Below are positions 36,351-46,147 of a stretch of DNA of 64,000 bases, in pieces. The translations under genes and the position numbers were made by a program. Positions within the stretch are counted from its first letter, which is position 1. Each line of letters starts with the position of its first letter. Origin of the DNA: Rhodothermaceae bacterium (GTDB lineage: Bacteria; Bacteroidota; Rhodothermia; Rhodothermales; Bin80); the NCBI GenBank assembly GCA_009841335.1, contig VXLY01000079.1, positions 1 through 64,000 on the forward strand. Direction: 5' to 3'. The notes under the pieces were generated by a model. It was not told the DNA's origin and ran no database searches. It saw only the letters and a program-made list of their open reading frames with translations.

Positions 36351-37517
36351 ATGTCAGGTATGCACTCATGTACGGTTCGCCCGGTCAAATCGCGGCGGGA
36401 CCTACGACGCTTTGTTCAATTCCCGTACGACTTATACCGGAGCAGCCCATTCTGGGTACCCCCGCTTCGCATGGATCAGTTTGAGGTCCTGAACCCGCGC
36501 AAGAACCCATTCTTTGAGCATGGACGGATGCAGCTATTCCTTGCATTCGATGCGAACGAAAAAGTCGTGGGGCGAATCGCTGGCATTGTCAATGGCATGC
36601 ATCTGAAAACTCACAACGATGAGACCGGTTTTTTTGGGTTCTTCGAAACCGAAGAGCACTTCGAAACTGCTGCTGCACTTCTGGATCGGGCTGCCGCCTG
36701 GCTTCAAGAGCAGGGATTGAATACTATGCGCGGTCCGGTTAACCCAACCTTGAATGATCCGGCTGGCCTCCTGGTTGACGGATTCGACCGGGTACCCGCA
36801 ATAATGATGGCCTACAACCCTCCATACTACAAGGACTACCTGGAGCGCTGGGGACTTGTTAGTGTCATGACCACATGGGCATACTACATTCACCGCAAGC
36901 ACGTGGCAATTGACCGCATGCGACGTGGGGCTGCTATCATTTATCGCCGTAATCCTGGTGTGTCAGTGCGTACGCTTGATATGTCCCGCTTCGACGAGGA
37001 GGTGGCCACGATAAGAGAGATATACAATGACGCCTGGTCTGACAATTGGGGGTTTGTCCCTATTACAGACAACGAGTTTGTACACTTGGCAAAGGCAATG
37101 AAAGCTATCGTAGATCCAAGGATTTGCTTTTTTGTCGAGCTTGATAGCAATCCGGTAGGCTTCACGGTTTGTCTGCCCGACATCAATCCGGCACTTCAAC
37201 GACTCCCAAACGGTCGCTTGTTGCCGTTCGGCTTAATTAAGCTGCTGATTCTAACAAAATTCGCTGGCATACATAGTGTTCGTATGCCCCTCATGGGAGT
37301 TCGCAAAGAATATCATGGCCGCGCCCTTGATGTACTTCCTGTTCTTGAGACCATGGAACGGGGTCCGGGCTACGGCTACCAAAGCTGCGAGACTAGTTGG
37401 GTTCTCGATAACAACCATGTACTCAAGAACCTGCTAAGCTCCATCAACGCGGACGTGGATAAAGAATATGCCATCCTTGAAACATCGCTCGTCGAAAAAG
37501 CGGCCTCAAAGTCATAA
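36351..37517 (+). CDS. GNAT-superfamily N-acyltransferase, candidate bacterial ceramide synthase
   Basis: 388 residues: an N-terminal RDLRRFVQFPYDLYRSSPFWVPPL segment, then a GNAT-like core with VVGRIAGIVN and MRGPVNPTLNDPAGLLVDGF, and a second region with ILTKFAGIHSVRMPLMGVRKEYHGRALD. This is the YghO-like group. Proteins of this group next to serine palmitoyltransferase genes have been described as bacterial ceramide synthases, from memory. It follows spt by four bases in the same direction. A CerR-type 3-ketosphinganine reductase is not adjacent. Confidence 0.75.
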   Translation: MSGMHSCTVRPVKSRRDLRRFVQFPYDLYRSSPFWVPPLRMDQFEVLNPRKNPFFEHGRMQLFLAFDANEKVVGRIAGIVNGMHLKTHNDETGFFGFFETEEHFETAAALLDRAAAWLQEQGLNTMRGPVNPTLNDPAGLLVDGFDRVPAIMMAYNPPYYKDYLERWGLVSVMTTWAYYIHRKHVAIDRMRRGAAIIYRRNPGVSVRTLDMSRFDEEVATIREIYNDAWSDNWGFVPITDNEFVHLAKAMKAIVDPRICFFVELDSNPVGFTVCLPDINPALQRLPNGRLLPFGLIKLLILTKFAGIHSVRMPLMGVRKEYHGRALDVLPVLETMERGPGYGYQSCETSWVLDNNHVLKNLLSSINADVDKEYAILETSLVEKAASKS

Positions 37518-37596
37518 CATCGTTGTTCAGGATCGCCGTTATCCGGGCCTTGTCTGCCGCTACCCTACGTCGGCGAAGGAGTATAGCACAAAAGGT

Positions 37597-38145
37597 CTAC
37601 CGGAACAGTCCTCTTGCCCAGCGCAGTGAAGCATTGGCCGTCACCGCCATGGCAGCTGCCAGCGCATCGTACAATATATCCCGGACATCAAATACGCGAT
37701 CCGGCAGCGCCAGTTGGAGGCACTCATCAATCAAACCAAGAACAGTTGTAACCACGATGACGACTAATGGGCTCGCGAATACTTTCCTACCAGATGCGGA
37801 TCTCTCCAGCAGCGCTGCATAAATTAGCAGGGCAACGATACCATATATGATCAGATGCATCCGTTCCTCCGGCTTTGCAATGCTCATGAGTATGAAACCA
37901 TAGACCGCCGCAATCGCCGTTCCAGCGACGATCTCCGACCATCTCGGCATTGTGCTCATACCTTGTGTCAGAACGAAAACCAGAACCAGAAAACAACCTG
38001 ACAGAAACAGCCACGGCCCCCAGCCGCTGGCTTCCAGTGGCTGAAGCAGATCCCTCACCACACCAAGCGTCAGGTAGACTACCGATACGACTAACACAGC
38101 ACAAGCCCAAAGCCAGCGCTCGCGCCTGGAAACAAATAGCCTCAT
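37597..38145 (-). CDS. VanZ-family membrane protein
   Basis: 182 residues from the ATG at 38145 (a TTG 19 codons upstream is less likely). Several transmembrane helices and the VanZ signature GLIDECLQLALPDRVFDVRDILYDALAA (Asp/Glu, Gln and Arg-Phe-Asp pattern). Named for a teicoplanin-resistance gene, most family members have an unknown cell-envelope role. Confidence 0.8.
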   Translation of the reverse strand: MRLFVSRRERWLWACAVLVVSVVYLTLGVVRDLLQPLEASGWGPWLFLSGCFLVLVFVLTQGMSTMPRWSEIVAGTAIAAVYGFILMSIAKPEERMHLIIYGIVALLIYAALLERSASGRKVFASPLVVIVVTTVLGLIDECLQLALPDRVFDVRDILYDALAAAMAVTANASLRWARGLFR

Positions 38146-38281
38146 GCGGGTCAAGTTTTTTGGAAGGGGATTATATCTGAGTTTTAGCAGGGAATGCAGC
38201 AAGTCATATCATAGGTGCAGGTATACAGAACTCTTTTGTCGTCGGCTTATACGGTTCCCTGCTTTTACTCATGCAAGACAC

Positions 38282-39313
38282 TTACTGGCTTACTGTATCA
38301 TTGATGACCTGTAGCAGACTCGTCACCGGATCATGTGTATCGTGTGCGATCTCCCAAATCATTACACCAGGAAAACCATTCTCCACTATATACTGCGTCT
38401 TGTCGGCAATAGTCTGCCTACCGTTATAGTAGATGTTTTCGACTCGGTCCATTCCAGGAGCATTCGGATACCGCGCAGCAATATCTCGGTATGCAACACC
38501 TCTGCCTCCATTAACATCAAAATCTCTTCCATAAAACGGCAGGCCAAGGATTATCTTACCCGAGGGCCATTTACGGTAGTTGACCCAGTAGGCCAAACCG
38601 GTTGCAGAAGCATCTGACCCCGTCCCGATGGCTTGATCAAAGGAAGAATGGGGGCCAGGAGCAGACCATGGTCCAGAAAAGTCGTATCCCATCACGTGCA
38701 CGTAATCAACCAGGTGATACACTTCATCATAATGCCTGCCGAACCAGTCTCCGGGATAGACATCAAGTGATATTCCCCAGCTGTCCAGCTCGCTTCGGAG
38801 TTCTTTCATCAATGACATAAAGGCAACCTTTTCGGAGGCTATCGGAATATTGGCATCATCTTTATTCCATTCTTCCCAGTCAATATCAACCCCATCAAGG
38901 CAGTTTTCAGCCAAGTACTGCCTGACGGTACGAACAAAATTTCCGCGAGCACCTTCATTCGCGGCAAGAACAGGATAATTTGACGAACCTGCACCTCCGC
39001 CAACCGAAACATAGACCTCAACTCCATTTGCGTGGGCTGCCTGAACCAATGAGTCTAATCGGGAAAGATCTGCAACATTAATCGATCCGTCAGTTTCCGG
39101 TATCGCAAACGCATAGATCACACGCGTAAGCATATCCCACCTTATTTGGGATATGGGTAATACATCGTGCTTGTAGCCGGGATAAAAGCCAATAATCTGA
39201 TGCTCGGTGACCTTACGGTCAAAATCGCACGTCGAGAAAGGTTCTTCCTCAACAGCCGAGGTGCAGCCTGTTATCGCCAGGACAATAACACCAACAGTAC
39301 CAATGGATCTCAT
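38282..39313 (-). CDS. Glycoside hydrolase family 18 lipoprotein (chitinase-like)
   Basis: 343 residues from the ATG at 39313. Lipoprotein signal (VIVLAITGC) and a GH18 barrel: IIGFYPGY strand, the SVGGG strand, and the catalytic DGVDIDWEEW, with the glutamate acid/base in the conserved DxxDxDxE place. VMGYDFSG and the end PGVMIWEIAHDT are the later barrel markers. It should cleave beta-1,4 N-acetylglucosamine linkages such as chitin or peptidoglycan fragments. It is probably lipid-anchored on the outer membrane. Confidence 0.9.
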   Translation of the reverse strand: MRSIGTVGVIVLAITGCTSAVEEEPFSTCDFDRKVTEHQIIGFYPGYKHDVLPISQIRWDMLTRVIYAFAIPETDGSINVADLSRLDSLVQAAHANGVEVYVSVGGGAGSSNYPVLAANEGARGNFVRTVRQYLAENCLDGVDIDWEEWNKDDANIPIASEKVAFMSLMKELRSELDSWGISLDVYPGDWFGRHYDEVYHLVDYVHVMGYDFSGPWSAPGPHSSFDQAIGTGSDASATGLAYWVNYRKWPSGKIILGLPFYGRDFDVNGGRGVAYRDIAARYPNAPGMDRVENIYYNGRQTIADKTQYIVENGFPGVMIWEIAHDTHDPVTSLLQVINDTVSQ

Positions 39314-39432
39314 AACCGATATATATGACAAGGAGAGTTATGACCAAGTTTGAACATTGACTATATGTCCAGCCTACCGCCAACTACATGTCTGATCAAC
39401 TGGCATCTATCGCCAACTCAATCATACATCGC

Positions 39433-40038
39433 TTAGAAAAGCTGGTCAAAAAAACGGGGGAGTATGCCCGGTTCCAATGCAACTGCCAGAAGCAACCCAC
39501 CTATTGCGCCCCCCAGATGGGCCTCGTGAGCAATCCCAAATGATCTCCCACTTTTCATCGCATAAATGCTTCCAGCTACAAACAGGAATGCGAAAAGCAC
39601 CGCCGGGACGGGCAGCGCTGCAAAAATATAAATCAGATCATACGGAGCAAACAATACGTAGCAAAAGAGTACCCCACTTATGGCCCCACTCGCCCCAACC
39701 GCACTATACCCGCTATTGCCCCGATGCTGGAAATGTGTCAAGGCATGTGCACTCAAGAGCGACCCCATATACAATATCAGATAATCCGCGCTCCCCATAC
39801 GAGTCTCCAGTGCTGGCCCGAAGAAGTACAGTGTAATCGCATTGAAGGCCAGATGCGTGAGCGAAACATGCACAAAACCACCGGTGATATAGCGGTATGG
39901 CTCCTTTGACACTCGGGTCGGTCTAAATCCCAGACGATCAATCAACGTCGGGTCGGCAAAGAGCGCAAAACCGCTTACCATGACAATAGCAACGAGGAGC
40001 AATATCGTCACGGGTGAATCTGGTCCAAATAGCCCCAT
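39433..40038 (-). CDS. Rhomboid-family intramembrane serine protease
   Basis: 201 residues with six hydrophobic segments. The catalytic serine is in VGASGAISG and the histidine in EAHLGGAIGG. HVSLTHLAFN with an Asn in helix 2 is the oxyanion-type motif. It cleaves transmembrane helices. Its ATG is four bases after the purQ stop, so it is probably in an operon with purQ. Confidence 0.92.
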   Translation of the reverse strand: MGLFGPDSPVTILLLVAIVMVSGFALFADPTLIDRLGFRPTRVSKEPYRYITGGFVHVSLTHLAFNAITLYFFGPALETRMGSADYLILYMGSLLSAHALTHFQHRGNSGYSAVGASGAISGVLFCYVLFAPYDLIYIFAALPVPAVLFAFLFVAGSIYAMKSGRSFGIAHEAHLGGAIGGLLLAVALEPGILPRFFDQLF

Positions 40039-40041
40039 GAA

Positions 40042-40725
40042 TTAGATTTGTAGCAGGCTTCGGAAAAGCATCGCGCCGTCCCGACTGCCAAGAGCCTCTT
40101 CTGCCGCTCGCTCAGGGTGAGGCATCATGCCGAGCACGTTTCCAGCCCTGTTCACTATGCCCGCAATGTTGTTGGCGGATCCATTGGGGTTGGAATCCGG
40201 TGTGACCTCACCGGCCGGTGTCGTATACCGGAACACAACCTGTCCATTTCGCTCCAACTCTACCAACTCGGATGCCTCCGCGTAGTAGTTACCCTCACCA
40301 TGAGCGATAGGAATACGTAAAACCTGGCCCAACTCAGCATTACGTGTATAGGGTACGTCTGTGTTATCTATTCGTAGATGGACCCACGTACAGGCAAATC
40401 GAACGGACGCATTACGAAGCAATGCACCGGGCAAGAGCCCACATTCACACAGAACCTGAAAGCCATTGCAGATGCCCAAGACAAGGCCGCCGTGCTCTGC
40501 AAAGCGGACGACGCTGTCCATAATTAAAGAAAATCGGGCAACCGCTCCAGCCCGCAAGTAATCCCCATAGGAAAAACCGCCTGGCACAATAACGAGGTCA
40601 ACTGGAGGTAATTCCCGTTCCTTATGCCAGATAAACGTGGTTTCGAGACCAAAAACATGCCGTGCAACGTGGTAAGCGTCGTGGTCACAGTTTGAGCCCG
40701 GAAAAACAATGACGCCTACACGCAT
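40042..40725 (-). CDS. purQ: Phosphoribosylformylglycinamidine synthase subunit PurQ
   Basis: 227 residues from the ATG at 40725 (the longer frame adds 32 non-conserved residues). Start [16 protein letters not shown], nucleophile Cys in LGICNGFQ, and the catalytic His and Glu in MPHPER. It supplies ammonia to PurL in purine synthesis. purL and purS are not in the window. The genome therefore uses the split, small-PurL form. Confidence 0.96.
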   Translation of the reverse strand: MRVGVIVFPGSNCDHDAYHVARHVFGLETTFIWHKERELPPVDLVIVPGGFSYGDYLRAGAVARFSLIMDSVVRFAEHGGLVLGICNGFQVLCECGLLPGALLRNASVRFACTWVHLRIDNTDVPYTRNAELGQVLRIPIAHGEGNYYAEASELVELERNGQVVFRYTTPAGEVTPDSNPNGSANNIAGIVNRAGNVLGMMPHPERAAEEALGSRDGAMLFRSLLQI

Positions 40726-40736
40726 CAATTCTTGGA

Positions 40737-41324
40737 TTAGTCCTTTATGACTTCCAGTTCTAGAATGATCTCCACATTGTGTCCAACAATAAATCCTCCG
40801 GCCTCGGTCAATTGATCCCAAGATAGATTGAATTCCTTACGATTAATCACCGTGCGTGCCTCAAACCCGGCGCGCTCAGAATCCCCCATCTTGGTCGTTC
40901 CCAGAAACTCACTTTCCAACGCAACCGACTGGGTAACATCTCTGATCGTGAGATCTCCAACTAAATGAAAGTTGTTGCCTTCAATGTTGGTTACTTCTGT
41001 ACTGGTGAAGGTTATATTCGGAAACTCTTCAGCTCCGAAAAAATCATCCGAGCGCAAGTGGCCATCCCGACGCTCATTGCCGGTGTCAATACTGCCCGCT
41101 TCAATCGTAGCGCTGACCATCAGGGTACTCAAGTCAGTACCGTCCATCAGGATTTCTGCATCATAATCAACAAATTCACCCCGAACGTTGGAGATCCCCA
41201 AGTGACGTACCTTGAACCCAATGTTAGAGTGTACTGCGTCAATTGACCAAGACGAAGGTTCCTCAGTGGGTACCGAGAAAGCCAGCAGACAGAGCGAGAC
41301 GCAAAGGATTAAACGTGTTTTCAT
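40737..41324 (-). CDS. YceI-family periplasmic protein
   Basis: 195 residues from the ATG at 41324. Signal peptide ([14 protein letters not shown]), then the YceI lipocalin-like barrel: [44 protein letters not shown] and [10 protein letters not shown]. Family members bind polyisoprenoids in the periplasm. It follows purQ on the same strand with 11 bases between, but its start region is divergent from the bat operon. Confidence 0.93.
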   Translation of the reverse strand: MKTRLILCVSLCLLAFSVPTEEPSSWSIDAVHSNIGFKVRHLGISNVRGEFVDYDAEILMDGTDLSTLMVSATIEAGSIDTGNERRDGHLRSDDFFGAEEFPNITFTSTEVTNIEGNNFHLVGDLTIRDVTQSVALESEFLGTTKMGDSERAGFEARTVINRKEFNLSWDQLTEAGGFIVGHNVEIILELEVIKD

Positions 41325-41475
41325 TTCCGCAAAGAAAAAATATTGGTTACTACAATCCGGCGGGTGAAACGTCATAGATCCCAGTAGGATTCCCGGAGCT
41401 TCCACCATCCCACCTCACGATTCAACATTTTTCCTCTAGAATCGTTTTTATCCGCCCTGTGTATTTTGGCCTCCG

Positions 41476-42351
41476 ATGATCCCACGTGAACTCTTCGCCA
41501 AAATTCGGCGAATCGAAATTCGTACTAAAGGCTTAGTTAACAACGTTTTTGGTGGAGAATACCACTCAGCCTTTAAGGGTCGTGGCATCGAATTCTCGGA
41601 AGTACGCCCCTATCAGTTTGGGGACGATATTAGAACGATTGACTGGAATGTGACTGCACGCACAGGAGACACGTTCGTCAAGATTTTTGAGGAAGAGCGA
41701 GAACAGACGCTGCTGCTTGTTGTGGATATCTCGGGCTCCAGTGATTTTGGCAGCCGTGACAAATTCAAACGGGAGATCGCCGCGGAAATCTGCGCAATCT
41801 TGGGATTCAGTGCCATTAAGAACAACGATAAGGTTGGCCTTTTGTTATTCTCTGATCAGGTTGAACTCTTTGTGCCCCCAAAAAGTGGACGACGGCATGT
41901 ACTACGCCTGATACGCGACCTGTTTGCGCACGAGCCCTGCTCGTCGGGCACGTCTATCCAGGCGGCATTGGATCATATCCTCCGCGTAATTAGACGGAGA
42001 TCAATCGTTCTACTGGTTAGTGACTTTCTGGACGAAGGCTTTGAAAAACCGCTGCGCATGGTCTCTCGCCGACATGACACCGTTGCTGTGCAGCTGCAGG
42101 ACCCCCGCGAAAAATCTCTCCCCTCCCTTGGACTGGTCACTCTGTTCGATCCAGAAACCCATCGGGCACAACTGCTGGATACGGGAAGTCGTGTGGTACG
42201 GAAAGCGTTTCGCCATTCTTCTCTGGACAGAAACACTCAACTTAAAGTACTTTTCCGGCGTGCCCGGGTTGACCACGTCGAAATCCAATGTGGCGAAGAC
42301 TTCGTTGACCCATTGGCAAAGTTCTTCCGTGCGCGTGCACAGATTGCCTGA
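41476..42351 (+). CDS. DUF58 protein, first gene of the bat operon
   Basis: 291 residues with the DUF58 core: YHSAFKGRGIEFSEVRPYQFGDDIRTIDWNVTAR and a von Willebrand A-like domain starting LLVVDISGSS. Usually it is preceded by a MoxR-type AAA ATPase that works on it; here the neighbour upstream is yceI, divergent. It shares a base with the next start (TGATG). Confidence 0.93.
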   Translation: MIPRELFAKIRRIEIRTKGLVNNVFGGEYHSAFKGRGIEFSEVRPYQFGDDIRTIDWNVTARTGDTFVKIFEEEREQTLLLVVDISGSSDFGSRDKFKREIAAEICAILGFSAIKNNDKVGLLLFSDQVELFVPPKSGRRHVLRLIRDLFAHEPCSSGTSIQAALDHILRVIRRRSIVLLVSDFLDEGFEKPLRMVSRRHDTVAVQLQDPREKSLPSLGLVTLFDPETHRAQLLDTGSRVVRKAFRHSSLDRNTQLKVLFRRARVDHVEIQCGEDFVDPLAKFFRARAQIA

Positions 42352-43319
42352 TGAGGAGATTGTATTTGTGTGCTACACTTGCTACAGTAGCAACCCTTTT
42401 TGCTGAGGTCGGCACGCTTCAGGCCCAACGTGTGGAAGCCTATCTTTCTGAGGACAGCGTTACTGTGGGCGGTCGTTTTGCCCTTACGCTTGTGGCAATT
42501 CATGGGTTTGATGAGATGCCGTCATTCCCAAGCATGGATTCCGCTTTTGGTGATATTACTCCCGTCAGACTCATATCTGCCGGAACACGCCTATTGGACT
42601 CTGATGTGCGTTTGGACAGCGCCGTATACGAGGCAACCACCTTTGCCCTGGACACGGCCCGGTTGGCGCCACTCACCATCCGTTTCCCAGATAGTGACGT
42701 GACAGCCACAACACCGGCCCAAGAGTTGGTTGTGATATCCGTAGTTCCACAGGACGCCGCGGATATCCGGGGGTTGGCACCACCGGTTGGATTTGGGCGT
42801 CCAAATTGGCCATATGTCCTTTTGGGAATTGGCGTCCTGATTGCAGGTGCATTGATCTGGTACCTGATCTGGCGACACAAAAATCCAAAACCTCTTTACA
42901 TCAGTGAGCCCGAAGAGCGTGCGCCCCCCGACCCTGCAAAAGTTGCACTGGAGCGCCTACGCGCACTTGAAAATGCTCCCCTCGCTAAAAGAGCGCAGGT
43001 TGAAGCGTTTTACGTAGACTTATCGGACATACTTCGTACTTACATTGAGGACCGACTACACATGCCAGCCCTTGAATGTACAACCCGGGAACTAGTCCAG
43101 ATTCTGGTGGGCCCGAGCGTGCAGCATCAAGTGCCCTCCGGTATTCCAGAACAACTGGATCAGGTCCTTTCTCTTGCAGACTTAGTCAAATTTGCGGATG
43201 TGACTCCCGCTGTAAATGAGGGGCGATCTGTGCTGAAAGAAGCGGTAAAGATTGTCAACCGAGTTGAAGTCAAGTTTGACCAGCGTGCGGCCGCAGAAGA
43301 TTTTGTTAAAGTGAGCTGA
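42351..43319 (+). CDS. Bat-operon membrane protein (DUF4381-like)
   Basis: 322 residues: signal peptide, an extracytoplasmic beta-rich half, one transmembrane helix (about 148-166, YVLLGIGVLIAGALIWYLIW) and a cytoplasmic helical tail with AQVEAFYVDLSDILRTYIEDRLHMPALECTTREL. This tail resembles that of BatD. It sits between DUF58 and the two von Willebrand factor A proteins. Confidence 0.75.
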   Translation: MRRLYLCATLATVATLFAEVGTLQAQRVEAYLSEDSVTVGGRFALTLVAIHGFDEMPSFPSMDSAFGDITPVRLISAGTRLLDSDVRLDSAVYEATTFALDTARLAPLTIRFPDSDVTATTPAQELVVISVVPQDAADIRGLAPPVGFGRPNWPYVLLGIGVLIAGALIWYLIWRHKNPKPLYISEPEERAPPDPAKVALERLRALENAPLAKRAQVEAFYVDLSDILRTYIEDRLHMPALECTTRELVQILVGPSVQHQVPSGIPEQLDQVLSLADLVKFADVTPAVNEGRSVLKEAVKIVNRVEVKFDQRAAAEDFVKVS

Positions 43320-43324
43320 CTGTC

Positions 43325-44308
43325 ATGGAGTTTGCCCAACCGCAGTGGCTGTTTCTGCTGACTCTGGTCCCGCTCTACGGGCTCTTGCAATGGTTCCGCA
43401 GGCGAGGTACACCGGGCCTTACCTTTAGTAATCTGCGGGCCGCACATGATGCACCGCGCGGTCCGCGTGTCTATGCCATCGTTCTTCCCCCGTTACTGCG
43501 CATGGGAGCATTAGCCTTGTGCGTACTTGCACTTGCCCGTCCCCAGGTGCGCGAAGTAACACAGGAGCGCTATGCGGAAGGTGTTGATATCGTTCTGGTT
43601 CTGGATACCTCTACAAGCATGCGAGCCGAAGACTTTCGACCAAATCGATTCGAGGCAGCTCGTGAAGTAGCTTCTGAGTTTATCGCAGGGCGCATGTCAG
43701 ATCGGGTTGGGCTTATTGTGTTTGCGGCAAAAGCGTACACACAGGCTCCGCTCACGCTGGATTATGCGTTCCTGCAAAGTATGCTGGAGGAAGTCGAGGT
43801 CGGTAGCATCCAGGATGGCACTGCGATTGGTACTGCACTGGCCACCGCTGTCAATAGACTTAAGGATACCTCTGCGGAGAGCAAAGTTATCATTCTGCTT
43901 ACGGATGGACAAAATAACCGAGGCGAAATTGATCCAGTAACCGCTTCCGAGGTTGCTGCAACCCTCGGCGTACGTGTCTATGCGATCGGGGTCGGCACCT
44001 ATGGAGAGGCACCGTTCGTCTTTGACCGCCCTTTTGGTGGGAGACAACGTCAAATGGTCCCGGTGGAAATTGATGAGGACATGTTGCGTTCAATTGCACA
44101 GGGGACCGGAGGACAATATTTTCGAGCTACCGATGAGCGGGCACTCCGCGAAATCTATGAACAGATCGGCGATCTGGAGAAAAGCCAAATTGAAACACGT
44201 ATATATACAGACTATGAGGAACGGTACGCACGTTATCTATGGCCTGGGCTGCTTCTGATCCTGATTGAGGTTCTGTTGAAAACAACCCTGCTCCGTCGCT
44301 TTCCCTAA
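43325..44308 (+). CDS. batA: BatA, von Willebrand A-domain membrane protein
   Basis: 327 residues. Two N-terminal membrane helices, then a VWA domain with a metal-ion-dependent adhesion site DTSTSMRAEDF (about 95-105), LTDGQNNRGE, and a final transmembrane helix (LWPGLLLILIEVLL). BatA and BatB form envelope complexes in Bacteroidota, linked with oxygen tolerance. Its last base is the first of batB. Confidence 0.93.
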   Translation: MEFAQPQWLFLLTLVPLYGLLQWFRRRGTPGLTFSNLRAAHDAPRGPRVYAIVLPPLLRMGALALCVLALARPQVREVTQERYAEGVDIVLVLDTSTSMRAEDFRPNRFEAAREVASEFIAGRMSDRVGLIVFAAKAYTQAPLTLDYAFLQSMLEEVEVGSIQDGTAIGTALATAVNRLKDTSAESKVIILLTDGQNNRGEIDPVTASEVAATLGVRVYAIGVGTYGEAPFVFDRPFGGRQRQMVPVEIDEDMLRSIAQGTGGQYFRATDERALREIYEQIGDLEKSQIETRIYTDYEERYARYLWPGLLLILIEVLLKTTLLRRFP

Positions 44309-45348
44309 TGGCTTGGCTTAATGAGTCATACTATTGGACTCTCTGGGCGGTCCCCCTGGTTATCGCGCTCAGTTTGTACGCGTCCTGGCGGCGACGGACA
44401 CTACAGGTGCGCTTTGGTGACATTCCACTCGTACGCAGGCTCTCCCAAAGCGTAAGCGGTCGTCGACGACGCTACAAGGCCTCAATCATCGCAGCAGCGG
44501 TTGGATTGCTGGCTATTTCGCTCGTTGGCCCCCAAGTGGGTACCCAACTGCGTGAAGTAAAGCGAGAAGGTATTGATCTGGTGATTGCATTGGATGTATC
44601 AGCGTCAATGCTGGCAGAGGATGTTGCACCAAACCGCTTGGGACGAGCACGCAACGAAATCAAGAAACTTCTGGGAGAGCTGCGTGGAGATAGAGTGGGG
44701 CTGGTAATCTTTGCGGGTGACGCATTCATCCAGTGTCCGCTAACCACCGACTACAGTGCTGTGCGACTATTCCTGGATGTTGCTAATCCGGACCTGTTGC
44801 CTACACCTGGCACAGACTTTAGTGAGGCACTTCGGATGGCTATCCAGGCCTTTGATGCTCCTTTACCTAGTATTGATACTGAGGCTACAAGATCAAAAGC
44901 TCTGCTGATTGTATCTGACGGTGAAAATCATGTTGCTGAACTGGAAGATATTCTGACCGCGGCACGCGACGAAGGAATCACGATTTTTGCAGCCGGCGTT
45001 GGTGAGGTGGAGGGAGCTCCAATTCCCGTATATGGTGCAAGCGGCCAACGTACTGGGTACAGACGAGACCTTGAAGGGCAAATAATCCACTCAAAGCTGG
45101 AAGAATCCAGCCTCAGGACCCTCAGCACAGATGGGGCCTATTTTCAGATCGGCCGTACATCCAGTGCGCTTTCCAGTGTTATTCCTGCACTCGAACGGTT
45201 GGATCAAGCTACACTGGCGGAGGAACAGTTTGAAGATTACGATCTCAAGTACCAGTGGCCCTTAGCATTTGCACTGCTGTTACTTTGTGTAGACGGCCTT
45301 ATTTCCGTCCGCCGAAGCTCTCGGGCTAACTCACAGGAAAATACCTGA
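44308..45348 (+). CDS. batB: BatB, von Willebrand A-domain membrane protein
   Basis: 346 residues, paralogous to BatA: N-terminal helices, MIDAS motif DVSASMLAED (about 95-104), VSDGENH, and a C-terminal helix (WPLAFALLLLCVDGLI). The start shares a base with the batA stop, indicating translational coupling. Confidence 0.93.
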   Translation: MAWLNESYYWTLWAVPLVIALSLYASWRRRTLQVRFGDIPLVRRLSQSVSGRRRRYKASIIAAAVGLLAISLVGPQVGTQLREVKREGIDLVIALDVSASMLAEDVAPNRLGRARNEIKKLLGELRGDRVGLVIFAGDAFIQCPLTTDYSAVRLFLDVANPDLLPTPGTDFSEALRMAIQAFDAPLPSIDTEATRSKALLIVSDGENHVAELEDILTAARDEGITIFAAGVGEVEGAPIPVYGASGQRTGYRRDLEGQIIHSKLEESSLRTLSTDGAYFQIGRTSSALSSVIPALERLDQATLAEEQFEDYDLKYQWPLAFALLLLCVDGLISVRRSSRANSQENT

Positions 45349-45352
45349 CAAA

Positions 45353-46141
45353 ATGACCTTAGCAACCGTATTAAGCATTCTCTTGGCAAGTATCCAGATA
45401 ATCCCGATGGGCAATGCCAAGAAGCATGGTCGGAATGGTAATGATTCTCTGGAGCAGGGCCAGTACGAAGGAGCCGCTTTTGCGTATCAGGAGGGTCTCT
45501 CGTCCTACGAATCTGCTCCGGAAATAGACGAGACTTACTTCGGCCTTCAGAATAATCTGGGGCTTGCACTTCATCAAAACGGGGATTTTGGGGGAGCACA
45601 AAACGCGTTTTCGGAAGCACTTGCATATGCACCCTATGACCAGGCCAGGACTACCCCAGCGTACAATGCAGGAAACAATGCATTTAGGAACCAGCAGTTA
45701 GAGCAAGCCCTGGAGCATTATCGGGAAGCCTTGTTGGCAGACCCGGAGAACGAAGATGCTAGGTACAATTTTGAGTTTGTAAGCCGACAGCTGCAAGAGC
45801 AGCAGAATCAGCAGCAATCTGAAAGTGACGATCAGGAACAGCAGGAAGATCAGGATCAGCAGCAAGACCAAAACGATCAGGCGAACGAAAGCGATCAAGA
45901 ACAGGATGAGAATCAGACAGAGCAGGAGGAAAACCCTCAGGAGCAGGAGGAACAGTCTCAACAAGAGCAGCAGGAAGAACAACAGGAACAGGATCCGCAG
46001 CAAGAGCAGCAGCGCGAGACACCTTTGACCCGTGAGCAGGCTGAACGTATCCTGGAAGCACTGGAGAACGAAGAAGAAGAACTCTTGCGAGAAGTACAAA
46101 AAATGGAAGGACGCCCGAGGCGGGTTGCAAAAGACTGGTAA
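45353..46141 (+). CDS. batC: BatC, TPR protein with a Gln/Glu-rich region
   Basis: 262 residues. Signal peptide-like start, TPR-type repeats (about 30-140: GLALHQNGDFGGAQNAFSEAL, NQQLEQALEHYREALLADPEN), then roughly 75 residues made almost only of Gln, Glu, Asp, Asn and Ser (about 144-222), and a final helix RVAKDW. The acidic/Gln block is common in BatC but here is long. It lies five bases after batB. Confidence 0.88.
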   Translation: MTLATVLSILLASIQIIPMGNAKKHGRNGNDSLEQGQYEGAAFAYQEGLSSYESAPEIDETYFGLQNNLGLALHQNGDFGGAQNAFSEALAYAPYDQARTTPAYNAGNNAFRNQQLEQALEHYREALLADPENEDARYNFEFVSRQLQEQQNQQQSESDDQEQQEDQDQQQDQNDQANESDQEQDENQTEQEENPQEQEEQSQQEQQEEQQEQDPQQEQQRETPLTREQAERILEALENEEEELLREVQKMEGRPRRVAKDW

Positions 46142-46147
46142 TTTCTG

